Shown here: positions 22,875-34,581 of the stretch, one piece after another
Layout of the letters: each line of letters starts with the position of its first letter
Position numbering within the stretch: the first letter of the stretch is position 1
Assembly: GCA_021234155.1 (NCBI GenBank)
Contig: JAJEKV010000014.1
Span: 8,573,563 to 8,637,562 of the forward strand
From: Isoetes taiwanensis
Lineage: Eukaryota; Streptophyta; Lycopodiopsida; Isoetales; Isoetaceae
Length of the DNA stretch: 64,000 nt
Direction of reading: 5' to 3'
Notes under the pieces: model-generated
Database searches by the model: none
What the model was told of the DNA's origin: nothing
What the model saw: only the letters and a program-made list of their open reading frames with translations
Position numbers and translations under genes: made by a program

Positions 22875-24871
22875 GTAAGGGTCAACTGCACGTGTATCTA
22901 ATGCTGTCTACTTCCACATACTTTGTTTGACAGGATTGAAGTTCAAACAGTGGCTCTCCCATGCTCCACACCTGTTGTGCAATACCTCATGTTCTAACAA
23001 TGCCAACTTTCCATTGCAATGCAGGGATTTGGCTTTTGCACTTTCTAAGGGTTTGTGATACAGGTAGACAAAACACAGCTAGCAATGTGCACGGGCACTA
23101 GATACTCACGCTATGACAATAAAGCTATGATAATTTTTGCTTTTTTGAAAAGATCACAAAGCAACTCAAACAAACTGCTGCAAAGGTCGGATTTTCAATT
23201 GAATCAGTCACTCAGAAGATACAATATAACATCCCAAGCTCGGGGTCTTGGGCACAGGATCAAATAGGTGCACATAAAAAATCCGGAGAATTAAGTCAAT
23301 AATCCGGATCAAAGGTAAACATAGGAGGTCAGGATCAAGCTCAAGGTTGTCAAGCCGGTCCTTCTTCAAAGCCAAAAAATCTTCTTTGCCTTCAAGCCCT
23401 CGAAACTCTTCTGTGCGAAAAATCCCTTTTGTAGAATGTCTTTGTTCGTTGAAATCTTCATCATTTCTTTCAATTCTTCTGTCTTTTAGCCCGCACTAAG
23501 CATTCATGGCATTAATCATAATGATTTGGCAGGTTTAGGTGCTGAATTAATGGTTTGTTAGGTCGCTCTGAACGGATCTTGGCATTTTCCAGGTTTAGGT
23601 TTCTGGCAGTTCGAAGAGAAATATCCCACAGGCCCAATTCAATTTAGCAGACAAAGTATATAAGGCCCAAAAAATTGATTTCTTCGATTATTGCGTCAAA
23701 GTGTCCACGTGGGATTCGGTACCTCCACGCCCTGCGCCCGGGATGCTCCTTGGGGGGGGATTGGCTTGGAAGAGAAATTAGGTCGGGGAGGGGGGGTAGA
23801 TAGGAAAAATTTTTGCACCCCTTACACCCTATGGCACGATTCCCTAGAACACATATACCATGCCTAAAATAAGGCCTTTTCTCAAAATTCTTTTTTTTCT
23901 AGGGGAATCTCTTTTTGTGCCCTATAATATTCTGGGGTCTTTTTTCACCATAGAGCTCTTTGGAGTTTGGAAAAAATTTGGGGAGTGGATGAAGTGGCAT
24001 TTGAAACACATGGCATGGCTAGGTAGTATGACATGGCCAATGGGAATGATGACGTGTCAGCCCACTTGAATTTAAAAATCCTCTCTAGTCAAAATTTTTA
24101 GAATGATGTGGAGATGATGTGTGTGAATGATGAGGTGTCAAAAGTGATGTGGCAACAATGATATTTTGAAATGAATTTTGATTTGAATGAGAGTTTGAGA
24201 TGAAAAGGATGAAATGGTGATGGGTGTGATGTGTGAAGTAAGGTGTAGGGGGACTTGGCACATCTAGTGCTCATTAGGAAGCCAAAAATTTTGTGGAGCA
24301 TCTTTGAAGCATCTTTGAGGCATATTTGAATTTTTAGCATTTCCCTTAGGGATTTTGCAAGCCTCTCTACATTTTGCTCAAGTTGCATGGAATGTTGACT
24401 TCATAAGCAAAGTTATGACTAAGTCAAGTCTCTCTTGAACTAGTGGATGATGAAGCAAGTGGGTGTTTTATGAAGGTGTATTTTGACTAGAAAGAACTTT
24501 CAAGGTCAAGTTTGACTTTGGGAGGTGTATGAGGAAGGAGTCAAGGTTCAATGCTATTTGGGATGGTGGAGTGGATGAGGATGGAAATAAAAAAAAAAAA
24601 AAATATGCCAAAGATGCCAAGCTCATAAATGATTACATACCATGGAATGCTCTTCAAGGGGTCTTCTTTCTCTTCTTCTCTACACTTCCTATGCTTGTTT
24701 GACCTTTTGCATCTCTTGAGTGACTTGAGTCAATTGTCCTTCCTTTGCTCTTCAAACTTGAGTGTATGCTAGTGAAGCATTCTCCTAATATCTTGCAAAT
24801 TGAACCAAACTGATAGGATTAGTACTAATATATGCTTGGCTCTTACATCTTTGCCATAGCATGGCGAAAGA

Positions 24872-25539
24872 TTATGCCAAACAAAAGAGAAGGCTGGTCT
24901 TCCACCCCCTTTTGACTAGCTGCTTGATGACTCTTGACATGTTCTCCGGCCGGTTGCCAATATGAGAATATGGTTGGCAACTCAATGACTACATATGGAT
25001 TGGAAGGTGATAGATTTGATATTATGAGCGTGCATATGATGCTACTTTCGGATGAACCCGCATGGAAAATAAATCTCTTTAGTTATGAGAAGTCGCAAGA
25101 TGGTGGTATGACAAGCAGACTTGGGAAATTTATTGGCAATGTAGGAGGAGTTTCGATGCAATGAGGTCAACTCTTGATCGGATGACGGATGGAGATAAAC
25201 ATGGGAATGCACCGCATGTGAAGATAAAGCTTGTTAGTATGAGTGAGTTCTTTGGTGTGGAGGCAATGTCGGCAACTCCGGATGATGGAGATCAATGTAG
25301 TGCAATGGAAGAGATGTGTGACAGACATGCTCGGATGCACCGCATGGAACTATGATCATTAGTATCAATTCACTCCTTGAGTTGATCACAATCGCATAGC
25401 AACACTTATAAATTCATTAACACACCAATAATAACCCTAAAGCGAGAACTAAATTTACTAAGACAGCCTAATCGATCTAGTTTTAACCATATGTATTAAC
25501 TATACCTAGCTACATCTTACCACGAGAGATTTAGGTTGA
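24872..25539. other. Non-coding inner end of the second gypsy element
   Basis: Between integrase and the 3' LTR. Two + strand frames (24934-25164, 25161-25355) are rich in ATG/GATG and have no recognisable features. A purine-rich AAAAGGGGGTGG on the minus strand at 24904-24915 may be the polypurine tract. Confidence 0.4.
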
Positions 25540-26420
25540 GCGAGCAAGGGCAACATGTTGTTGCCAATACCTTTTAGGTGCACAATGTTGATAGGGTTCA
25601 TCAATTCTCGCCATCGGCAATATCCTTCACCAATATGAATCCTTGCCATTTGTCCCTATTACTTCAAATGGTCCCTCCCAAAGATTTTTGAATTTTGTTG
25701 CCATATCTTCCCTTGCTTTGTTCCACTTTAACACTAACTCTCCTTCTTTCAAGACTCCCTGTAATTTATGTCTTTCGCTTTGAAGGTCTGCAATATCCTT
25801 GGCCTTTTTCCTTATTATTGCATTCTCGACCTCATATCTATGCTCCTCAAAGCTGCATCAATCTCACAAATCTGTCTTTTTAGAGCATTATCCATTTCCA
25901 AATTTATCCGATAGGCCGGTCGAGTGATGGAAGCTCTAATTCTATAGGCAATCTCGATTCTATCCCATACACTAAACTGAAAGGGGTGTGCTTTGTAGCC
26001 ACTTTGATGGTAGTTACGTATGCCCAAAGTGCATCATGAAGTTTCAAATGCCAATCCTTTCTTGAAACACCGATGGTCTTCTTGGGATTGACTTGAGAGT
26101 CTTATTGGTTGACTCTGCCGGCCATTTCCACGAGGGTAATAGGATGAACTCTTGGTGTGTTTGACTTTCAAGGTGGCTAGAAGTAATGCAATTGTATGGT
26201 TGATGAATTGGTGCCTCTATCGTAAAACAATTTTGAAAGGGATACCAAATCGCACGGATATTTTCATGTAGAAACCTTGCGCGTAGCTTGGGCATTGGCT
26301 TCTCTCAAAGGAATTGCCTCGCCCATTTGGTAAAGTGTCGGTGGCAACTAATATAAACTGGGTCTTTGGTGAGGAAGGTGGGTCTATGGGGCCTATAAAA
26401 TCCAGTCCCCACATTTGAAA
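25540..26420 (-). pseudogene. Integrase fragment of the second gypsy element
   Basis: The core begins MWGLDFIGPIDPPSSPKTQFILVATD (first 20 residues to PKTQ; 26414-26340), the standard integrase start with the first catalytic Asp nearby. The C-terminal module can be read at about 25760-25640 (WNKAREDMATKFKNLWEGPF), the GPF/Y module. There are several frame changes. Downstream to the LTR (25540-24872) lies non-coding leader-like sequence. Confidence 0.65.
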
Positions 26421-26722
26421 AGGTCCGGGGAAATTATGGCGGTCGGGGCATTTGGTTGCAAGGTTCTTTTGCCAAAAATCGGCATTTGTGGCAAAGCATT
26501 TTATAGCTTCATAACAATCCTTAAAGAGAGTAGGCCAAAAGTATCGACCTTAAAATCTTTTTTCTTTGTTTGTCGGGCCGCAAAGTGTCCTCCACAAACT
26601 CCCTCATGACACGCCTCAATTATCATTCTAGCCTCTTCCTTATCCACACATCTCAACAAGACTCTGCCTTGTCAACTTTGCATAGGATCCCCTCAATTAG
26701 ACTGAACTTCTTGCATTTGTCC

Positions 26723-27689
26723 CTAAATCTCCTTTCTTGACCCGACACTCAAGTTCTTAGGTAACTCATTGCTTTCCAAATAGTTTTCGATGTCAAATTG
26801 CCAATCAATGTTTTTTGCATCAACAGAGATCAAGTTTGTTAGATTGTCATCAACACACAAACCATCTTGATCTTCATGCTCAAACAACACAAGTGGAAGG
26901 TAGGAGCTGGGATTCTCGATCAACTTTACCACCTTTACGGTAATATCATAAGCTTGGATCTTACAAGCCCACCTGCACAATTTGGCCTTTTGCTTTTTTT
27001 TTTGCAAATAGGAGTGAGAAAGGATTTTTTGCCTCATGAGCACTTGCACCTGATTGTTTTTGAGGAAGATGTCCTTGCCTTTCTATCAAAAACATCGGGG
27101 CTGCTGCACTCTTCTCCAACTTTGGGATATCTAATCTCGATGTCGGACCACATTTTGCTTGCAAAAGTAATCACATGATCCCCTTGTAATGATTGCCACA
27201 CCAATTGCTTTCTTTGTCACACCGATGTAAGCTTTGAAGGGCTTCTCTAGATCGGGAGGTTTTAGCGGGGATAGATTTGCAAATGGCATCAATGATTTTG
27301 TCAAAAGAATTTTGGCATTGCTCATCCCAATCTACTAGGATGTGTTTGCTTTCACTTTTGGAGAACTTCCCAACCTTTGTGAGGCTGGAGATTGGGCTTA
27401 TGGTGTGGGAAAAATGAGGGACATACATTCTCAAGAAGCTGGTCATCCCTATGAAGCTCTTAACCTGTTTGAGGGTTTTTGGAGGTGTCAATCTCCTTAG
27501 GGCTTCAATCTTACTGTCAGATATTTGAACTCCTGCTGTAGACACTACATGTCCAAGCAATTCCCCTTTTGATGATAAAAAAACACACTTTTTGGGGTTC
27601 AAACTCACTCCCCCCTTTCTACACAAGTCAAACAACATGGTTAGCATATCAAAATATCCCATGTTTGATGCGAAAAGTTTGCAACTCAA
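26723..27689 (-). pseudogene. RT C-terminal half and RNase H of the second gypsy element
   Basis: Starts in the RT after its catalytic aspartates: LFDLCRKGGVSLNPKKC, then GHVVSTAGVQISDSKIEAL and VKSFIGMTSFLRMYVPHFS, the thumb and connection. Then comes the start of RNase H (VDWDEQCQNSFDKI). After frame changes near 27175-27050 a helical block with RNase H-distal character follows (CRWACKIQAYDITVKVV). Lack of the palm domain shows it cannot be a working polymerase. Confidence 0.75.
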
Positions 27690-28071
27690 ATATTAAACCT
27701 TGAGGGTCCAAGACTCTTCCAAACCTTGCTAGAAACTTTTTTACCAGTTCTTCCCAAGAATTGGTGCCTAAACCTATAACATATTCTAACCAAGCCCTTA
27801 CCTCATCATTCTTGAAACATTTCTTAAACTCAGAAAACTTACAGCCTTTTTTGTGACCATATTCTTGATAGTATTCTTCAAAGGTCTTGAGGAAATTGTT
27901 GGCATTCATGCTCGGATCAAAAACAGGGACTGGAGTAGGCACATTTAACTCGAAGTATTGATAAGGCATGCCTGCAGTTGCTTGTATGGTGACAGTAGGT
28001 GTAGCAGTAGCTTCCTGATTATCCTGTGTCTCAGTAGGCTCAGATGTCTCATTAACTCTTCTTGGTGCCAT
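27650..28071 (-). pseudogene. Gag fragment of the second gypsy element
   Basis: Begins with MAPRRVNETSEPTE just inside the primer site. The retrotransposon gag domain follows: FDPSMNANNFLKTFEEYYQE, then FKNDEVRAWLEYVIGLGTNS and WEELVKKFLARF. The frame ends at a deletion junction near 27660, after which RT sequence begins in another frame. The zinc knuckle and protease are missing. The start ATG at 28069-28071 is well placed, 40 bases after the LTR. Confidence 0.75.
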
Positions 28072-28092
28072 GAGTCCAGATTCCAGGAAGAT

Positions 28093-28111
28093 GATCTCGG
28101 TAGAACCTCCA
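28093..28111 (-). promoter_or_regulatory. Primer binding site of the second gypsy element
   Basis: Three bases inside the 5' LTR end, the minus strand reads TGGAGGTTCTACCGAGAT. It begins with the TGG required to pair with a tRNA CCA end and contains a T-arm-like GGTTCTACC. I do not name the tRNA. Confidence 0.55.
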
Positions 28112-28114
28112 AAA

Positions 28115-30627
28115 TGTTGAAGGTATTCCTGGCAAAACCTTCAACCTCAGTGGTTTAGAACCTCCAGGTTGCTTAAGGCAACCACTCTGAGTGCAAAAGT
28201 TCCAGAAAGAATCACAAAAGATCACTAGGAGTGTGTTTCCCTGAAGAGAAAAAAGTCTGCCTCACAAAATCTCTTGCAGAATGTGATCTATGGGGCTATG
28301 GGTGTGGATATCACTCCTTGATGTTCTCAACACTTGTCACTAACAGACTGCAAAAGCTCAATGAGGTCAGAGTAGGCTAGGTGGGCGAGATTCAAATCAC
28401 TGACCCAGTCAATTTTTGGTCAATATCCCTGACAGAGAGCTGATATTTGGAACTCGATATTGGTGATGAATTTTTTGGGACTATCAACTCTATCTTTTCA
28501 GATTTAATCACGCACACGGGGGCCAACTATTCTTTTCGACCCGAGAAAGGATCCAATTTTCTTTTGATAATTCTTAGCCTAAGGCTGTAAGAAGAAAATG
28601 TTCTTGAAAGATAATGTTTTGTAAGGGTCAAGCTGCCGCGTGTATCTAATCTTTGTCTACTTCCACATACTTTGTTTGACGGGATTGAAGTTCAAACAAT
28701 GGCTCTCCCATGCTCCACACCTGTTGTGCAATACCTCATGTTCTAACAATGCCAACTTTCCATTGCAATGCGGGGATTTGGCTTTTTGCACTTTCTAAGG
28801 GTTTGTGATCTGGGGTAGACAAAACACGACTAGCAATGTGCGGGCACTAGATACTCACGCTATGACAATAAAGCTATGATAATTTTTGCTTTTTTGAAAA
28901 GATCACAAAGCAACTCAAACAAAGGGCTGCAAAGGTCGGATTTTCAATTGAATGGTCCACTCGGAAGATACAATATAACATCCCAAGCTCGGGGTCTTGG
29001 GCACGAGGATCAAATAGGTGCACATAAAAATCCGGAGAATTAAGTCAATAATCGGATCAAAGGTAAACATAGGAGGTCGGGATCAAGCTCAAGGTTGTCA
29101 AGCGGTCCTTCTTCAAAGCCAAAAATCTTCTTTGCCTTCAAGCCCTCGAAACTCTTACGTGCGAAAAATCCCCTTTTGTAGAATGTCTTTGTTCCGTTGA
29201 AATCTTCATCATTTCTTTCAATTCTTACGTCTTTTAGCCCGCACTAAGCATTCATGGCATTAATCATAATGATTGGCGGGTTTAGGTCTTGAATTAATGG
29301 TTTGTTAGGGTCGCTCGAAGCGGATCTTGGCATTTTCAGGTTTAGGTTTACGGCGGTTCAAGAGAAATATCCCACAGGCCCAATTCAATTTAGCAGACAA
29401 AGTATATAAGGCCCAAAAAATTGATTTCTTCTGATTATTGCGTGCAGTGTCCACGTGGGATTCGGTACCTCCACCGCCCCACACGCCCGGATGCTCCACG
29501 CGGCAGGGGGGGATTGGCTTGGAAGAGAAATTAGGCTAAGGGGGGGGTAGATAGGAAAAATTTTTGCACCCCTTACACCCTATGGCACGATTCCCTAGAA
29601 CACATATACCATGCCTAAAATAAGGCCTTTTCTCAAAATTCTTTTTTTTTTAGGGGAATCTCTTTTTGTGCCCTATAATATTCTGGGGTCTTTTTTCACC
29701 ATAGAGCTCTTTGGAGTTTGGAAAAAATTTGGGGAGTGGATGAAGTGGCATTTGAAACACATGGCATGGCTAGGTAGTATGACATGGCCAATGGGAATGA
29801 TGACGTGTCAGCCCACTTGAATTTGAAAATCCTCTCTAGTCAAAATTTTTAGAATGATGTGGAGATGATGTGTGTGAATGATGAGGTGTCAAAAGTGATG
29901 TGGCAACAATGATATTTTGAAATGAATTTTGATTTGAATGAGAGTTTGAGATGAAAAGGATGAAATGGTGATGGGTGTGATGTGTGAAGTAAGGTGTAGG
30001 GGGACTTGGCACATCTAGTGCTCATTAGGAAGCCAAAAATTTTGTGGAGCATCTTTGAAGCATCTTTGAGGCATATTTGAATTTTTAGCATTTCCCTTAG
30101 GGATTTTGCAAGCCTCTCTACATTTTGCTCAAGTTGCATGGAATGTTGACTTCATAAGCAAAGTTATGACTAAGTCAAGTCTCTCTTGAACTAGTGGATG
30201 ATGAAGCAAGTGGGTGTTTTATGAAGGTGTATTTTGACTAGAAAGAACTTTCAAGGTCAAGTTTGACTTTGGGAGGTGTATGAGGAAGGAGTCAAGGTTC
30301 AATGCTATTTGGGATGGTGGAGTGGATGAGGATGGAAATCAAAAAAAAAAAAAAAAAAAAAAAATGCCAAAGATGCCAAGCTCATAAATGATTACATACC
30401 ATGGAATGCTCTTCAAGGGGTCTTCTTTCTCTTCTTCTCTACACTTCCTATGCTTGTTTGACCTTTTGCATCTCTTGAGTGACTTGAGTCAATTGTCCTT
30501 CCTTTGCTCTTCAAACTTGAGTGTATGCTAGTGAAGCATTCTCCTAATATCTTGCAAATTGAACCAAACTGATAGGATTAGTACTAATATATGCTTGGCT
30601 CTTACATGCTGCCATAGCATGGCAGCA
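28115..30627 (-). repeat. 5' LTR of the second gypsy element (intact, 2513 bp)
   Basis: Starts after the primer-site region and runs to the GGACT duplication, TG...CA bounded. An A-run lies at about 30341-30363. It serves as the empty site for the insertion in the other LTR: GAAAGATAATGTTTTGTAAG at about 28605-28624 is uninterrupted here. Confidence 0.85.
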
Positions 30628-30632
30628 GGACT
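30628..30632 (+). repeat. Target site duplication (GGACT), right
   Basis: Directly follows the LTR end ...GGCAGCA and matches 19873-19877. Five bases is the length expected for Ty3/gypsy. Confidence 0.8.
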
Positions 30633-30731
30633 CCAAACACTATTCCAGCTAGAAATGCGAGAATTACAATACCTCAGGATGTCAGGAAGAAGGCTATGAT
30701 ATCATTGGGGGTGCTTGAAGAAAGTTGAATA
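30633..30731 (+). pseudogene. 3' end of the DUF7869-like transposon gene
   Basis: After removing one copy of the GGACT duplication, the frame ending YESVLYSWT at 19877 continues here as PNTIPARNARITIPQDVRKK and stops after LGVLEES about 100 bases later. The join restores an uninterrupted reading frame across the Ty3 insertion. This confirms both the insertion boundaries and that this is the tail of the same gene. Confidence 0.7.
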
Positions 30732-31430
30732 ACTATGTAAATTTTTGTTATCACGTTTTTATGATATGGTGCTATATTGTGAAATATTGACTATTTTGTA
30801 AATAACATGATATTACGTTTTCATAATTTTGAGGTGAAATGTGTGAATTTGAATATGCTACTAAAAACATGCAATATGAAATTTGTCCCAAAATTAAGAC
30901 ATAAACCCAATTTAATTGAATGATGGTTAATGGCAGTTATGACTTTTATTTTTGTAACAATTGAATTTGTGGATTTTATGGGTCTTATATATTGTTGTTT
31001 TGGAGCCCTCAAAGGGCCAATATATATCATAAATGAAAACAAAATATGCCTGACCAACATTCTTAAACATTTATAACAATGTTGCGAATATTGATGCATA
31101 TGCCATAACTATTTGCTTTGGATTTAGCAGCATTTGATCATTTATTGTTTAAAGAAAACAACACCTGCATCCTTTATAAGATAAACAACCCATCATATTT
31201 GTTATAAGAAAAACAACCCATAATGTTGTTTTTAAAGCCACGTCATTTGCTGAAAACATCTATTTTTATAAAACTACATGTGATTTCTATGTAAAACGAT
31301 ATATCAAAATTTGTTCTCATCAAAAAAACAATATTAAAAAACAACAATTGTTTTGATAAACCACATTTTTCTTTTGAAATTACATATAATTTTTTGTGGA
31401 AATCAACACTTGGAAACAATATAGTTAAGA
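30732..31430. other. AT-rich intergenic sequence
   Basis: No gene seen. A stretch at about 30890-31020 faintly recalls the foldback family (GTTAATGGCAGTTATG, CCCTCAAAGGGCC) and may be a diverged copy. Confidence 0.35.
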
Positions 31431-31439
31431 GAAAAAACC

Positions 31440-31815
31440 AGAAAACTACGCCTAGTATCTAGCAAAGTCCGACAAAATTCTCTACGTGGTTTTTTAGTGT
31501 TGTTTTTTTTTTGCAAAACAACAGTTAAAATAACATGTGGATATTTTAAGTTTATTGAAAACAACATGTCTATTTTTTAGGGAAAAAACACTTGAAAACT
31601 ACAGCTAACTTTAAAAACAACATGTAGAAACACATGTTAATTTCTACGCATAGGTAATTTTGACAAAAGTCTACGTGTAGACTTTTTCCCAAAAAACTAC
31701 ATGTAGAAAAATTTGGCTAAAAACTACACATCGTTTCTAGCAAAATCGGACAAAAATCAGCACGTGGTTTTTTGACGTTGTTTTTTGGCAAAAACCACAC
31801 TGAAAAACATGTGGA
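31440..31815 (+). repeat. Direct repeat pair about 280 bp apart
   Basis: 31440-31540 and 31720-31815 share AAAACTAC, TCTAGCAAA, ACGTGGTTTTTT, GTTGTTTTTT and AACATGTGG in the same order. Related ACATGTAG/CTACGTG words fill the space between. Probably a degraded tandem repeat. Confidence 0.65.
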
Positions 31816-34570
31816 CCCAGTATTGGGGTTGTTGTATCTTTGTCTATCTTCTAAATTAGTTTCTTGTCTCATGGAGCTGATGGCGCCTTTCGTGCCCTTG
31901 TTAGAACCTCCATGCAACCCCCATAAGCTACATGATCTCAAGGTTCTAATTGAGTTCTGGCTTCTCCAAGCAGAACAATCTCTATATTGCTGTTGCCGGG
32001 ATCCCGTTTACTATATACAAGGTCTGCCCTACTATCTACAATTCTAAGGACTATTCCCAGACTTCTTACAATAAGCTTATCTTAGTTCTTACTTCTTCTT
32101 ATATACCAATGTGGCAAAAGACATTCAATCTCATATTATCACATTCAGGATCACCCAGATTCCTTTATACTCTTAATTCAAATCATTAAATCGTGATTCT
32201 CTTTCAACAAGAACGATCTCAGCAATCTAAGCTTCCCCTGGTGTAAGCGGCAAACCACCCACCTGAGAACCAGTTCAATGACGATCTTTTGACTCCTTCT
32301 ACCTGTTTTCTTCTCAAAATATCCCCTCCTTTCAACTTCTAGCTCCAGAAAGCAAGCTGCACAAAGAGATACAATGGTGCAGTCAATTCTGATACAGCTT
32401 CACTCTTTCTGTAATATCTCCCTCATACGGATGAATTTCGACCTTATCAGACACAATCCGGAAAGCTGATTTAAAAATCTTTTCAACAAAGTAAGAATTA
32501 CCTGAATTAGATCTCAGATTGGCGAGATATGATGTTCCAGGTTTCGGCCAACAAAAATGCCCAAAAATTGCTCCTTCTGCCTCCGTCCAGAAACCCTCAT
32601 AAAAACTGATGCCCTTTGGTTTTATCACATGAATTTAGTATAAACTCCTCATACATAATATGTATTTCTCATGTAATGATCAATTGGAATATTCTCTGTA
32701 AGCATTAATAATGAAATATAAACTACATATCTGCTAATGGGCCAAGCTCATTATAAAAAAAACACCCTGGTTGGTTGTTGAGAAAAGGTATATAAGCAGA
32801 AGGTTTATCTCCATCCAACTTTTCTTGCATGTACTTCCAATCATTGTAGTAAAAGCAAAAACAAATTGCAAATTCATTACATCCCAACCGGAATGATCCC
32901 AAACAATTTTGGACATGATCTATTTTGGTGCTTCTTAGAAAAGGGGTGGTCTTTTGCCCACAAAACTTGGTCCCCAAGGTAATATCGATGTTTGGAGTCC
33001 ATTTGCAAATCCAAATTGCAGTTCCGGAGTGGGAGAGTTGCTCTTAACATGGGGCAATCCAAAAATGTCACGTTGAAAATAATTTACAATATGAGTGCTA
33101 TTAGAGAATTGCAACGAAAACTTCTCCCAAAGAGACCATTGAGGAAAGAAACATGCTTCTAGAGGTTAATAGGATAAACATGCAATTGAATATTTATGTT
33201 ATCAAGAAATACATGGAAGTTCAGTAACATACGGAAGCTCCATAGGATCTTCAAACAATCAACATGAGGTTGGCTTGTGGTGAGCCCATGGTTAAAGTCT
33301 AGTAGGGTCATACTCCCTACCATTTTCTTGCATAGGAAGCTAGTGCGAAGACAGGAAAAGGACAGATGGTTGATTTTGAAATTGTCTTGTCTTTAAATGG
33401 ATGATTCCTGGAGATTAAATTAGAGATAAACAAGAGTTGTCATATGTTTCCAATTGATTGTTGAACTGAACAAAATGTTATCAACATTTTGTGTGGAGCA
33501 ACATGATGGGGATGTATAGAGCCACCACATTGATAGCCATAATGACGATAATTAAAATGGAACAACAGGAGCCAAGGAGCTACAATCCTTTAGGATCCCT
33601 GATCCCGAGTGCCTATATGTAGACACATGGAAGCAAGGGGGTGAAAATCTAGGCTTGAGAAAAGCAAGGAACCACGTTTGCTTGTAAAGGGGTAAAATGA
33701 TGAGGCCCCGCAATGATGTGTATACACCTCGCTAGACAACAAAAGGGCCTCGTGTAACCGGCGAAGGCGGTGGTCAAAGTACCAACCCCAAGGAAGAAGA
33801 AGCAAAGACTCAGCATTAATTAACCAGAGCATTTTGGGTAATGTGGCTCAATTCTAAAAAAAAAGAAATGACGCTTGCTGCATAGGCAGGGAAAAATACA
33901 CCAAATGATATAAAAAAACAAAAATCGGCAGGAAAAATACAGAGACACGCACCATATGCATAAAAACAAAAGGCCCACAAAAAAACAAACAGTGAATTCG
34001 TGAGAGAGAGCCTGGCCTCGCCATAGCTCACAAGCTGCCGCAGCAACGCGAGCAATCGCGCCGGAAGAGAGAGAGAGACAAGTGAGGCCTCCGGCGGCTG
34101 TCGGAGTATATACATGCCTTGATCCAAGAAGGTCCTTTTCGCGTTGGACAAAAAAAAGCCTTCCGTTGCTCGCGAGCGAACGCATCAAGCATGGCCGGAG
34201 CTGATGCAGCAACCGGATCGATGCTTGGATTAGTGAGAAAAGGGGCTTTAGATATGGCTGTGTTCTGGTACCCACCGGCCACTACTCCATTCATGTCTAT
34301 TCCCTTGCCTGCCTGCTCTAATCAATCTCCATAAATGAAGTCTAATTTCTGCTCCAATTTGACGCAGCCAGCTGAAGATGATGCGTCCTTCGTAGATCGG
34401 GCAATTGATGGTCTGTTGTTTCTGCCGGAGCTGAGATGAGCTGCTCCAGAATCAATAATGCACTTGTTTGTGCAGCTTAAGGTAGGAATTACAATAAACT
34501 AGCCCCTTTTTAGATGATATCGGACCATAGAGCTCGGCTTTAGGTACTTTGTTAGTTTGTTCTGGGGAAG
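31816..34570. other. Intergenic sequence upstream of the IDD gene
   Basis: No convincing gene. A minus-strand block at about 33010-32900 (YYLGDQVLWAKDHPFSKKHQ) loosely recalls a gypsy integrase tail, but it is too short to call. GA-repeats at 34066-34080 and scattered ATGs upstream of 34582 may belong to the IDD promoter and 5' leader. Confidence 0.35.
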
Positions 34571-34581
34571 TTGAGTAAGTA

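Larger units (their letters stand above)
19878..24871 (-). repeat. 3' LTR of the second gypsy element, split by a 2.5 kb insertion
   Basis: The 19878-20377 and 22871-24871 segments together match the intact LTR at 28115-30627. The stretch between is absent from the intact copy. Much of the outer segment (19878 to about 20255) and inner segment (about 23800-24860) is nearly identical to the other LTR. The middle differs mainly at CAG/CTG sites. Confidence 0.85.
19878..30627 (-). mobile_element. Ty3/gypsy element on the minus strand with ~2.5 kb LTRs, internally deleted
   Basis: Direct repeats at 19878-24871 (interrupted) and 28115-30627 are its LTRs. They begin TGTTGAAGG on the + strand and end ...GGCAGCA in the intact copy, flanked by GGACT on both sides. 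gag, RT/RNase H and integrase pieces lie between them on the minus strand in gypsy order. The internal region is only 3.2 kb: protease and the catalytic half of RT are missing. It is non-autonomous and sits inside the DUF7869-like gene. Confidence 0.85.

Noticed and set aside
23860-24069. Open frame repeated identically at 29611-29820
   Set aside because: Identity comes from the LTR pair, not from coding constraint; it lies in non-coding LTR sequence.
24848-24871. Compensatory changes in an LTR-end hairpin (GCCATAGCATGGC core) between the two LTRs
   Set aside because: The changes are the same CTG/CAG-type alterations seen at 28.5-29.5 kb, so consensus error explains them better than selection on structure.
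34119-34334. Small upstream frame before the IDD gene (MAGADAATGSM... from 34191)
   Set aside because: Could be an upstream ORF, but no transcript boundary can be seen, so it is not called.
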